A DNA stretch of 62,482 nucleotides from a bacterium (GTDB lineage: Bacteria; Bacillota_I; Bacilli_A; Izemoplasmatales; UBA1188), in the NCBI GenBank assembly GCA_017541975.1, contig JAFXYB010000023.1, forward strand, positions 1-62,482, given 5' to 3'. Below, one piece after another: positions 42,604 to 50,661 of this stretch. Made by a program: the position numbers and the translations under genes. Within the stretch, counting starts at the first letter, position 1. Each line of letters begins with the position of its first letter. The notes beneath the pieces are model-generated. The model did not search any database, was not told the origin of the DNA, and saw only the letters and a list, made by a program, of their open reading frames with translations.

Positions 42604-43100
42604 AATAGGAACTTTTCTCTATTATCTACTATCTCTTTTTCGAGTGTTACACCATGATCTTTATATTTCTTTAAAATAAAATGAGTAGCTGTAGATTGAA
42701 CTGAATCTAATGTCGCAAGTTTGTCAAAGACAAACTGCGATACAGCTTTCATTGATTTTCCTTTTATTTCAACCAGGAAGTCATAGCCACCAGAAATTAG
42801 ATATACACTATCTACTTCATCAAATTTAGATATTCTTTCAGCTATCTTATCAAAACCTCTACCTCTTTCTGGAATAACTCTAACTTCTATTAGGGCAGTA
42901 ACTAAATCTTCACTGATTTTATCCCAGTTAATGATAGTGTTATATGCACAGATTATTTTTTCTTTTTCTAGTTCTTCTATAGTAGAGATAATGAGTGCTT
43001 CATCAGTATTTAGGGCATAAGCAATATTTTTAGTTGAAAGAGTTGCGTTTCTTTCAATTAATTTTAGAATTTTTTCTTTTAATTCTTTGTTTTTAATCAT
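42600..43100 (-). CDS. Lrp/AsnC family transcriptional regulator
   Basis: The 166-aa protein has an N-terminal winged helix (LKLIERNATLSTKNIAYALNTDEALIISTIEELEKEKII) and a C-terminal RAM domain (ALIEVRVIPERGRGFDKIAERISKFDEV, YDFLVEIKG). It should bind an amino acid effector and regulate the adjacent aminotransferase. TAGGAGGAAAATCAA precedes the ATG. Confidence 0.88.
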   Translation of the reverse strand: MIKNKELKEKILKLIERNATLSTKNIAYALNTDEALIISTIEELEKEKIICAYNTIINWDKISEDLVTALIEVRVIPERGRGFDKIAERISKFDEVDSVYLISGGYDFLVEIKGKSMKAVSQFVFDKLATLDSVQSTATHFILKKYKDHGVTLEKEIVDNREKFLL

Positions 43101-43119
43101 TTGATTTTCCTCCTAGGAG

Positions 43120-44949
43120 TTAGATTTTATAGGTTGGGACAAGTTCTTTAACGATTTGTTTGGTTGAATCAGATTCTTCATATGCAGCTTTATATAATTC
43201 ATCGAGTTCATTAAAGAATGTTTCTTCATTGAAATCAAGAGGTTTAGCGATATTGATAAGGCCATTAGCGGTAGTCTTTAGGCCTTCTTCATCCATGAGA
43301 CGCTCTTCATAGAGCTTCTCACCAGGACGGAGTCCTGTGATCTTGATTTGAATATCTTCATGAGGTTTAAAACCAGATAGTCTAATTAGAGATTCTGCAA
43401 GATCATAAATTCTAACTGGTTCACCCATATCAAGAACATATATCTCACCACCCTTAGCATAGGCACCAGCTTGGAGGACTAACATTACAGCTTCTGGGAT
43501 AGTCATGAAGTATCTTGTGATATTCATATCAGTTACAGTTACTGGGCCACCTTCTTTAATTTGTTGTTTAAAGAGTGGGATAACTGATCCATTTGAACCA
43601 AGGACATTACCAAATCTTACAGCTACGAATTCTGTGTTTTTAGATTTTCTACCGATGGTTTGAATGATCATCTCACAGATACGTTTAGATGCACCCATGA
43701 TATTTGTTGGGTTAACAGCTTTATCTGTAGATATTTGTATAAAGCGTTTAACCTTATATTTATCTGATAGTGTTGCGAGATTTAAGGTACCAAAGACATT
43801 GTTTTTAATGGCTTCATTTGGCGATGTTTCCATTAGTGGAACATGCTTATGAGCTGCCGCATTAAAAACAATATCTATTTTATATTTCTTGAAGATATCT
43901 TCGAGTTTACCTTTATCTCTTATTGAGGCAATTAATACTAAGAGATTTGTATTAGGTTTATTGCGTTTTAATTCTTGTTGGATATCATAAGCATTATTTT
44001 CGTAGATATCGAGGATTATTAGTTGTTTTGGATGATGATCAGCAATCTGACGACATAGTTCTGATCCAATTGATCCACCACCACCAGTAACAAGTACTAC
44101 TCTATTTTCAATGTAACCCATGATTTCATCAAGGTTTACCTTGATTTCACCACGACCCAGAAGGTCGGTGATTTCTACGTGTCTAATTGATCTTACTGAT
44201 ACTGTACCATCTACTAGTTGATAGATACCTGGAATGAATGATATCTTACAGTTTGTCTTACTTGCGATTTTTAAGAGAACTTGCTGTTCTTTACGTGGAA
44301 GAGATGGAACTGCAACTATGATTTCTTTAATATTATATTTGATGGCATTTTCTGGAATAGATTCTTTTAGTCCTACTACAGGAACACCCATAACTGTAGT
44401 ATTTAGTTTCTTTGGATCATCATCGATGAAACATACTACGTTTCTTTCTATTTTACTGGTGTTTTGCAGTTCTCTTAAGATTGTAGTGCCGGCATCGCCT
44501 GCACCTACAATCATAACGTTATTTTGAGATTCTTTTGTAGGGAAGAGTTCATTATTTCTAATTTGAATAAAGATACGAGAGGCAAATCTAATGAATGATA
44601 ATCCAATAAATATGAGCATTGATAGAATTGCCACATATCTCATTGATATAAATTCTTGATTTGAGACAATTACGAAGATTCCTACAAAGACGAAATTGAT
44701 AAGTGATGAGATAGCGATTTTAATTAGATCGATAATTGATGTATATTTTAAAATCGCTTTATAAAGACCGAACATATAAAATAATACAATCATTATTAAT
44801 GATTCAGAAAGTGAAAATAAGATATAGAAAACGAGAAGTTCTTTCTTTAAAGATATACCAAATAGATAGAATGATAAAAATATCGCTACTACAATTGCGA
44901 TAACATCTGAGAATGCTAATAGTAGTTTTCTAGATAAATTCTTGTTCAT
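43120..44949 (-). CDS. CapD/PglF-type nucleoside-diphosphate-sugar dehydratase/epimerase
   Basis: The 609-aa long-form protein has four N-terminal membrane helices (residues ~8-130), a CoA-binding-like Rossmann region (NVMIVGAGDAGTTILREL), and a C-terminal SDR domain with VVLVTGGGGSIGSELCRQI and STDKAVNPTNIMGASKR, where Met replaces the usual catalytic Tyr as in PglF/CapD 4,6-dehydratases. It converts UDP-GlcNAc-type sugars to 4-keto-6-deoxy forms for surface glycans. It may serve the polysaccharide operon across the Fic/aminotransferase genes. Confidence 0.88.
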   Translation of the reverse strand: MNKNLSRKLLLAFSDVIAIVVAIFLSFYLFGISLKKELLVFYILFSLSESLIMIVLFYMFGLYKAILKYTSIIDLIKIAISSLINFVFVGIFVIVSNQEFISMRYVAILSMLIFIGLSFIRFASRIFIQIRNNELFPTKESQNNVMIVGAGDAGTTILRELQNTSKIERNVVCFIDDDPKKLNTTVMGVPVVGLKESIPENAIKYNIKEIIVAVPSLPRKEQQVLLKIASKTNCKISFIPGIYQLVDGTVSVRSIRHVEITDLLGRGEIKVNLDEIMGYIENRVVLVTGGGGSIGSELCRQIADHHPKQLIILDIYENNAYDIQQELKRNKPNTNLLVLIASIRDKGKLEDIFKKYKIDIVFNAAAHKHVPLMETSPNEAIKNNVFGTLNLATLSDKYKVKRFIQISTDKAVNPTNIMGASKRICEMIIQTIGRKSKNTEFVAVRFGNVLGSNGSVIPLFKQQIKEGGPVTVTDMNITRYFMTIPEAVMLVLQAGAYAKGGEIYVLDMGEPVRIYDLAESLIRLSGFKPHEDIQIKITGLRPGEKLYEERLMDEEGLKTTANGLINIAKPLDFNEETFFNELDELYKAAYEESDSTKQIVKELVPTYKI

Positions 44950-45120
44950 AATGCCTCTTATCTTGGATAAATATTATAAATACTAGGATATTTATGTGTC
45001 CGCTCATAGTTTATACTATTTGATATGTTTTGTAAAGATGACTTGGCATCTTTACGAAAAGAATAAAGATATAATAAATATATATTAGACACAAATTGTC
45101 ATTAAAATAATTTGAATTAA

Positions 45121-45150
45121 AAAAGTCAGATTTTTAAATCAATCTGACTT
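45121..45150 (-). terminator. terminator of the liv operon
   Basis: On the minus strand AAGTCAGATT and AATCTGACTT (10-bp perfect arms) precede TTTTAATT, nine bases after the livF stop. Confidence 0.88.
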
Positions 45151-45158
45151 TAATAATA

Positions 45159-45869
45159 TTATCCACCAAGATAAGCTTTCTTTACATCATCGTTATCTCT
45201 TAGTTCTTTTCCTGTGCCTTTAAGGATGATGTTTCCTGTTTCAAGGACATATGCTTTATCAGCTATTTGAAGAGCTTTTTCAGCATTTTGTTCAACGATT
45301 AAGATGGTTGTACCTTCTTGATGGATGTGTTTTACTATATCGAACACTTCATTCACAAGAAGTGGGGAAAGTCCCATTGAAGGCTCATCTAGGAGGAGGA
45401 GCTTTGGATGACTCATAAGAGCTCTTGAGATTGCAAGCATTTGTTGCTCACCTCCAGATAAGGTTCCGGCAATCTGATTGCGCCTTTCTTCGAGTCTTGG
45501 GAAGAGTTTAAATATTTCTTGAACATCTTCTTTTATCTTTTCTTTATTCTTTACTGTATATGCACCCATCATTAGATTTTCATATACTGTAAGTTCCTGG
45601 AATACATGACGACCTTCAGGTACCTCACTCATTCCCATCTTTACGATTTTATGAGTTGGGATATTATCGATTCTTTCACCATTATAGTAGATTGAACCAG
45701 TTTTAGGGTGAATTAGTCCCATGATAGCTTGCATGGTGGTGGTTTTGCCAGCACCATTAGCGCCGATAAGGGCTACTATTTCACCTTCCTCAACTTCAAA
45801 ACTTATACCTTTTAAAGCTTGGATGACGCCATAATAAACACTGATATCTTTTACTTCAAGTAATGCCAT
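45159..45869 (-). CDS. livF: branched-chain amino acid ABC transporter ATP-binding protein
   Basis: The 236-aa ABC ATPase has Walker A GANGAGKTT, signature LSGGEQQMLAISRAL, Walker B LLLLDEPSMGLSP and the LivF-type VYYGVIQALKGISFEV opening. It energises uptake with LivG. It overlaps livG by one base. Confidence 0.93.
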   Translation of the reverse strand: MALLEVKDISVYYGVIQALKGISFEVEEGEIVALIGANGAGKTTTMQAIMGLIHPKTGSIYYNGERIDNIPTHKIVKMGMSEVPEGRHVFQELTVYENLMMGAYTVKNKEKIKEDVQEIFKLFPRLEERRNQIAGTLSGGEQQMLAISRALMSHPKLLLLDEPSMGLSPLLVNEVFDIVKHIHQEGTTILIVEQNAEKALQIADKAYVLETGNIILKGTGKELRDNDDVKKAYLGG

Positions 45870-46651
45870 TATTCATCTTCCTCCTTTTTACCAATATAAG
45901 CTTCGATTACATCTTTATTGTTTAATACTTCGCTGATGTTTCCATCTGCGAGTACTGTACCGAAGTTGAGGACAGTAACTCTATCACAGAGGCCTGACAC
46001 AAACTTTAAATCGTGATCAATTAAAAGGATGGTCATATCAAACTTATCGCGAATAAGTTTGATAGTTTCTGCGAGTTCCATTGTTTCATTTGGATTCATA
46101 CCTGCGGCTGGTTCATCGAGTAATAAGAGTTTAGGGTTTGTGGCTAGTGCTCTTGCGATTTCAAGCTTTCTTTGTTTACCATATGGGAGATTACAAGCGA
46201 GATTATTTCTCTCTTCTAAGAGGCCAAATATATCTAATAATTCTTTGGCTTTTTCTCTCATCTCTTTTTCTACTTTAAAGTGTTTTGGAAGACGTAAGAC
46301 TGATGTGAAGAATCCACATTTATATTCTTTTCTATTGTGGAGACCTACCATTACGTTTCTTACAACTGTCATGTTGTTGAATAAGCGAATGTTTTGGAAG
46401 GTTCTTGCGATTCCTTTTTGATTGATTTTTTCTTGAGGTAGATTCTTGATTACTTCTCCATCAAGTTTAAAAGAACCCCAAGTTGGTTGATATACACCAG
46501 TAATAATGTTAAAGATAGTGGTTTTACCGGCACCATTAGGTCCGATTAAACCATAGATTTCATTTTTCTTAATACTGATATTTACGTGTTCTGCGGCTTT
46601 AAGTCCACCAAAGGCAATACCGAGGTCAGTGGTTTCTAGAATATAATCCAT
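45869..46651 (-). CDS. livG: branched-chain amino acid ABC transporter ATP-binding protein
   Basis: The 260-aa ABC ATPase has Walker A GPNGAGKTT, the LivG-specific insertion and arginine-rich RTFQNIRLF, the atypical signature LPYGKQRKLEIARAL, Walker B LLLLDEPAAGMNP and a C-terminal VIEAYIGKK. It overlaps livM by one base. Confidence 0.93.
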   Translation of the reverse strand: MDYILETTDLGIAFGGLKAAEHVNISIKKNEIYGLIGPNGAGKTTIFNIITGVYQPTWGSFKLDGEVIKNLPQEKINQKGIARTFQNIRLFNNMTVVRNVMVGLHNRKEYKCGFFTSVLRLPKHFKVEKEMREKAKELLDIFGLLEERNNLACNLPYGKQRKLEIARALATNPKLLLLDEPAAGMNPNETMELAETIKLIRDKFDMTILLIDHDLKFVSGLCDRVTVLNFGTVLADGNISEVLNNKDVIEAYIGKKEEDE

Positions 46652-47787
46652 TATTCCTTACCTCCCTTATCTGGTTTCATGGTTGACTCTGTCACTTTGA
46701 TATCCATAGATAAAAGTTCATCCATGTTGATCTTTGTTGGAACACGGTCCCATTTAGCTTCATCATCTCTAACCTCAGATGGATCTTCCTTCTTTTTCTT
46801 AAATAGTTTAGAGATGAAACTCTTAAGGTTATGTTTCTCTCTAAAGCCTTTAAGGGCTGGTGCATTATTATAGATTACTATTAGGATTAATACTAATGCA
46901 TAGAAGATATTTTGAAGAACCGCAAGGTCACCAGTAAGAATTGATGCGAGTTGGATTTGAAGGAAGGTAATAAGTGATGCTGCAATGATAGAACCATTGA
47001 CACTACCCATACCACCAAGAACGACCATAACTAAGATTTCTATTGAATAGTTATAATCAAATTTAGTGCATTGAACACGATAATTAGAATAACTAAATAG
47101 AACTCCGGCAATACCTGCGAAGAAGGCAGATAGTGCAAACACTAAGAGTTTATATTTAGTGACATTGATACCTGTAGCACGGGCCGCAATTTCACTATCT
47201 CTAATTGAAGTGATAGCACGACCATGTTTACTTCTAATTAGGTTTTGGATTACCGCAAGCATGATTAGTACTACAACGAAGCCAATGATAAAGAGGCTAT
47301 TTCTATCGTATCTTGGCGTTTCAAGTCCAATTGGACCACCGAATGTTTCTTCACTAGAATTTAAGAATAATGTCTTAACGATTTCACCGAAGGCGAGTGT
47401 AACTATCGCAAGATAGTCTCCTTTAAGCCTTAGGGCAGGAAGGCCTATTATTGCACCGGCTACTGCCGCTGATAGGCCGCCTACAGCGAGTGCGATAATT
47501 AAGGTTAAGAAACCATTACCCATAGATTCTGAAAGGAGTGATGCGACTTTACCACCGATATATGCGCCTATACACATAAATCCTGCATGACCAAGGGATA
47601 ATTCTCCAAGGAAACCTACGACAAGACCTAGTGATACTGCGAGGATGATACTTATCGCTATTTTTTCAAGTAGGAATTGTTCAGAAAGACCTAATACTCC
47701 TACTGAATTTAGAATAGTAAATATGATAGTTGCTGCACCAACAACTATATAGTTTATGAAATGTTTTATTTTAAACTTCTTCTTCAT
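46651..47787 (-). CDS. livM: branched-chain amino acid ABC transporter permease
   Basis: The 378-aa permease has about 8-10 membrane segments and the LivM signatures GELSLGHAGFMCIGAYIG, GLPALRLKGDYLAIVTLAFGEI and AARATGINVTKYKLLVFALSAFFAGIAG. The C-terminus carries an extra ~60-residue charged cytoplasmic tail. Confidence 0.92.
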   Translation of the reverse strand: MKKKFKIKHFINYIVVGAATIIFTILNSVGVLGLSEQFLLEKIAISIILAVSLGLVVGFLGELSLGHAGFMCIGAYIGGKVASLLSESMGNGFLTLIIALAVGGLSAAVAGAIIGLPALRLKGDYLAIVTLAFGEIVKTLFLNSSEETFGGPIGLETPRYDRNSLFIIGFVVVLIMLAVIQNLIRSKHGRAITSIRDSEIAARATGINVTKYKLLVFALSAFFAGIAGVLFSYSNYRVQCTKFDYNYSIEILVMVVLGGMGSVNGSIIAASLITFLQIQLASILTGDLAVLQNIFYALVLILIVIYNNAPALKGFREKHNLKSFISKLFKKKKEDPSEVRDDEAKWDRVPTKINMDELLSMDIKVTESTMKPDKGGKE

Positions 47788-47790
47788 AAA

Positions 47791-48663
47791 CTATACCTTT
47801 TCCCTTCTCTTCTTACCTAGTATTCCAGTTGGGCGTACTAAGAGAATAATGATGAGAATCAAGAATTCAATAGCGTCTGTATATGGTGCAATTTGTGGGA
47901 CGCTATTGGAGAATACTTCAACGATTCCAAGAAGGAATCCACCAAGCATAGCTCCAGGAATAGAACCAATACCACCTATAACTGCGGCAGTAAAGGCTTT
48001 AATACCAGGTTTTGAACCGAATGTTGGTGAGATGTTTGGAGCTTTAAGAAGGTAGAATACTGAGGCGATGGCAGCTAGGAATGAGCCAATTAAGAATGTA
48101 ACAGTTATGATATTGTTTACATTGATACCCATTATCTGTGCTGCGGCTTTATCTTCTGATACGGCAATCATTGCCCGACCAGTTTTAGTGAATTTTATGA
48201 ATAGGCTTAAGCCTATCATAATAAGAATTGATACTACAAGAGTTACGATACTATATACTGGTATTACAAGACTTCCAAGTGTTATAGTACCAAGATCAGC
48301 GATTACTACGAACTTAGGAGCGGCTCCAAATATTATTTGAGCTAGACTTTGTAAAAAATAGCTTACACCGATTGCGGTAATGAGTACTGCAAGTGGTGAA
48401 GCTCCTCTTAATGGTTTATATGCCGCTTTTTCCATTGATATACCGATAAGCATACATAAAAAAGCAGCTAGAATTATAGCTAGAATTGGTTCTCCTGTAA
48501 GGCCAACAAATACGAATAAAACATATCCACCAACCATAATAATATCACCATGGGCAAAATTAAGCATTTTTGCAATACCATAAACCATGGTGTATCCAAG
48601 AGCTATAAGGGCGTAAACGCCACCAAGACTAAGTCCATTTAAGAATGTAATTATAAAATCCAT
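47791..48663 (-). CDS. livH: branched-chain amino acid ABC transporter permease
   Basis: The 290-aa permease has FLNGLSLGGVYALIALGYTMVYG, LNFAHGDIIMVGGY and AAVIGGIGSIPGAMLGG, typical of LivH. It lies 128 bp after livJ, with a large hairpin between. Confidence 0.93.
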   Translation of the reverse strand: MDFIITFLNGLSLGGVYALIALGYTMVYGIAKMLNFAHGDIIMVGGYVLFVFVGLTGEPILAIILAAFLCMLIGISMEKAAYKPLRGASPLAVLITAIGVSYFLQSLAQIIFGAAPKFVVIADLGTITLGSLVIPVYSIVTLVVSILIMIGLSLFIKFTKTGRAMIAVSEDKAAAQIMGINVNNIITVTFLIGSFLAAIASVFYLLKAPNISPTFGSKPGIKAFTAAVIGGIGSIPGAMLGGFLLGIVEVFSNSVPQIAPYTDAIEFLILIIILLVRPTGILGKKRREKV

Positions 48664-48690
48664 AATACTTCTACTCTTTTCTTTATTAAG

Positions 48691-48732
48691 CCGACAATAG
48701 CCGGTAACCCATGTACCGGCTTTGTCGTCTTA
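48691..48732. promoter_or_regulatory. large hairpin between livJ and livH
   Basis: GCCGACAA and TTGTCGTC, then AGCCGGTA and TACCGGCT, form a long near-perfect stem (GCCGGTAACCCATGTACCGGC at its core) without a T-run. This looks like an mRNA-stabilising or attenuating structure that would favour livJ expression over livHMGF. Confidence 0.65.
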
Positions 48733-48791
48733 AATAATAATAATGTTTCAGTTGGGTTATTATATATCCCACCCAAAGGGGATTTAATTAA

Positions 48792-49964
48792 TTATTCGCT
48801 TTTTGCCTTTACTACGTATTTAACTGCAGCTTTATTTACATAACCACTTGCGTCCCAAGTAACATTAGTACCAGTAACACCACTGAATGTATAGCCACCC
48901 TTGATTTCAGCTTTTAAGAGTTCGCACATATCAGATGCAGATGTATTTGGAGTAACTTTAGAGTTATCCTTATCATATGCTTTCTTCATTGCACCATAGA
49001 TAGCGTATACGCAGTCATATGCAGATGCACCAAATTGGTTTAGAGTATCTTTTCCATATTTAGTAGTATATTTTGAGATATATTCAGCAGCTGCACCAGT
49101 TGGTGATTGAGAATTGAAGTGAGAAAGATATGATACTTCTTGTGGGATTGTGTTGATATCGAAACCTTGGATTGCAGTATCGATACCATCAAGACCATCA
49201 CAACCAAAGTATACTGTATTAGCACTTACTTTACCTTTAGCAGCTGTCATAAATACAGATGCTGGAGTGTAATAGATTGGGAGGAAGATGAATTCACAGT
49301 CTTTTAAGAGTTCTACTTGAGATGAAAGATCTGTAGGATTATCTTCTGTGAATGAAGCTTCAACTAGAGTGAATTTAGATGCGAGTTGAGCTTTGAAGTT
49401 TTGATAGATACCTTTAGAATAGTCATCTTGGCTATTATATAGTACACCAATCTTATTATTAGATACTGTAACATTATCATTTACATAGTTTGCTGAATAA
49501 GTACCTTGTTTAGTATCAGCAAAACACATTTGATAACCATTATCATATTCTGGGATTGCATCAGCAGTAGCTGATGGAGTCATGAAGAATACGTTATCTT
49601 CTTTAGAAAGTTTCTTGAATTCAAGACCAGGTTTAGTAGTAACACAACCGAGTGATGCTTGCATACCTTCTTTCATTAGAGTTGCATAGTTAGTTGATAC
49701 TTTAGATGCATCATGTTGATCGTCAACAGCAACTAATTTGAATTTGTAGCCACCAAGGCCACCAGCTTCATTGATTTCATCTACTGCCATTTGTGCAGAG
49801 TTTTTAACTGCAAGACCATAAACTGCTGCAGGTCCTGTGAGAGGTCCACTTAGACCAATAACGAATTCTGTGTTCTTTTTACCGCATCCACTCATAGATA
49901 CTGTGAATACAGCTAACATTGTGACGGCTACAACCATAGCCACTTTCTTAAATAAATTTTTCAT
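48792..49964 (-). CDS. livJ: branched-chain amino acid substrate-binding lipoprotein
   Basis: The start is set at 49964 (390 aa), ATG after AAAAAGGAGAAAATTT. The signal peptide ends in the lipobox VSMSGC. The mature part is a type I periplasmic-binding-like protein: FVIGLSGPLTGPAAVYG, AVDEINEAGGLGGYKFKLVAVDDQHDASK. It is lipid-anchored outside and delivers substrate to LivHM. Confidence 0.93.
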   Translation of the reverse strand: MKNLFKKVAMVVAVTMLAVFTVSMSGCGKKNTEFVIGLSGPLTGPAAVYGLAVKNSAQMAVDEINEAGGLGGYKFKLVAVDDQHDASKVSTNYATLMKEGMQASLGCVTTKPGLEFKKLSKEDNVFFMTPSATADAIPEYDNGYQMCFADTKQGTYSANYVNDNVTVSNNKIGVLYNSQDDYSKGIYQNFKAQLASKFTLVEASFTEDNPTDLSSQVELLKDCEFIFLPIYYTPASVFMTAAKGKVSANTVYFGCDGLDGIDTAIQGFDINTIPQEVSYLSHFNSQSPTGAAAEYISKYTTKYGKDTLNQFGASAYDCVYAIYGAMKKAYDKDNSKVTPNTSASDMCELLKAEIKGGYTFSGVTGTNVTWDASGYVNKAAVKYVVKAKSE

Positions 49965-50004
49965 AAATTTTCTCCTTTTTATTTTATTTAGCAATTTTTT
50001 GCCT

Positions 50005-50010
50005 ATTATA
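50005..50010 (-). promoter_or_regulatory. -10 element of the livJ promoter
   Basis: TATAAT on the minus strand lies about 40 bp before the livJ start. A convincing -35 was not found in the preceding terminator. Confidence 0.4.
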
Positions 50011-50019
50011 CTTTTAATA

Positions 50020-50056
50020 ATATAAAAAGCGGTTTTGCATTACTCCAAAACCGCTT
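50020..50056 (-). terminator. terminator between the small membrane protein and livJ
   Basis: AAGCGGTTTT and AAAACCGCTT are perfect 10-bp arms around 10 bases, followed on the minus strand by TTTATATT. Confidence 0.85.
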
Positions 50057-50091
50057 AATAATCAAACTTTACAGGGTCTTAAGTAAGGCAT

Positions 50092-50280
50092 CTAAACTAT
50101 TACTACTTGGCTAATAATTATAATAATAAGGGCTAAGACTAGCACACGTAATAAAAATGACACAGAAATCACTGTGTCATTAGATGCGATAATTAAGTTA
50201 GAGTTATTTTCGAATGAGAAAGAACTAGCAGTGCTAGCATAATGTTTATTAGACATATAATGGCTTAAAGATCTAGACAT
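50092..50280 (-). CDS. small tail-anchored membrane protein
   Basis: The start is set at 50280 (62 aa), ATG after GGAGAGGAGGAAGACCC; a longer frame to 50343 has no site. The N-terminal half is Ser/Asn/His-rich and soluble. The last ~20 residues (VLVLALIIIIISQVVIV) form one membrane helix ending at the C-terminus. It is flanked by terminators and stands alone. Function unknown. Confidence 0.6.
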   Translation of the reverse strand: MSRSLSHYMSNKHYASTASSFSFENNSNLIIASNDTVISVSFLLRVLVLALIIIIISQVVIV

Positions 50281-50424
50281 GGGTCTTCCTCCTCTCCCGA
50301 AAATTATTGATATAGATTTACTACATTTTTTATATTTAGTCAACAGGTTTTTTAAAAATAATTTTATGTAAACGTTTTCAAGTATTAGAAATTTTAATAT
50401 ATGGCTAAATTTAGATATATAATA

Positions 50425-50458
50425 GAAGAGAAAAGCGATGATGTATACACCATCGCTT
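50425..50458 (-). terminator. terminator of the feo operon
   Basis: AAGCGATG and CATCGCTT around a nearly self-complementary ten-base centre (TGTATACA) are followed on the minus strand by TTCTC. It lies just after the last feo gene. Confidence 0.7.
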
Positions 50459-50468
50459 CACTATTTTA

Positions 50469-50660
50469 TTATTTATTATTAGTTGCTTCTTTAATGTAAG
50501 CTTTGAAATTAGTCATGCAGCATTCGCATTTAGGATCTTCTCCGCAATCGCAGCCGCATGAGGATTTATGAGGTTTTTTTCTATTTGCGATTTTTAGGAT
50601 TAATGGTAGTAAAACTAGGAGAATAGCGACTGCCATTATTATATATTCAAACCATTCCAT
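50469..50660 (-). CDS. FeoB-associated Cys-rich membrane protein
   Basis: The 63-aa protein has one N-terminal membrane helix (IIMAVAILLVLLPLILKI) and a Cys-rich tail CGCDCGEDPKCECC. Such proteins follow feoB in many Bacillota and may take over the role of FeoC or of a Cys-rich FeoB tail. It starts one base after the feoB stop. Confidence 0.88.
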   Translation of the reverse strand: MEWFEYIIMAVAILLVLLPLILKIANRKKPHKSSCGCDCGEDPKCECCMTNFKAYIKEATNNK

Positions 50661-50661
50661 A

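Noticed and set aside
41329-45055. Shared 12-mer TGGCATCTTTAC at 41329 and 45044 as a common operator of fic and capD.
   Set aside because: It is a dyad only at the second site, distances to the genes differ (about 220 and 100 bp), and two copies are weak evidence.
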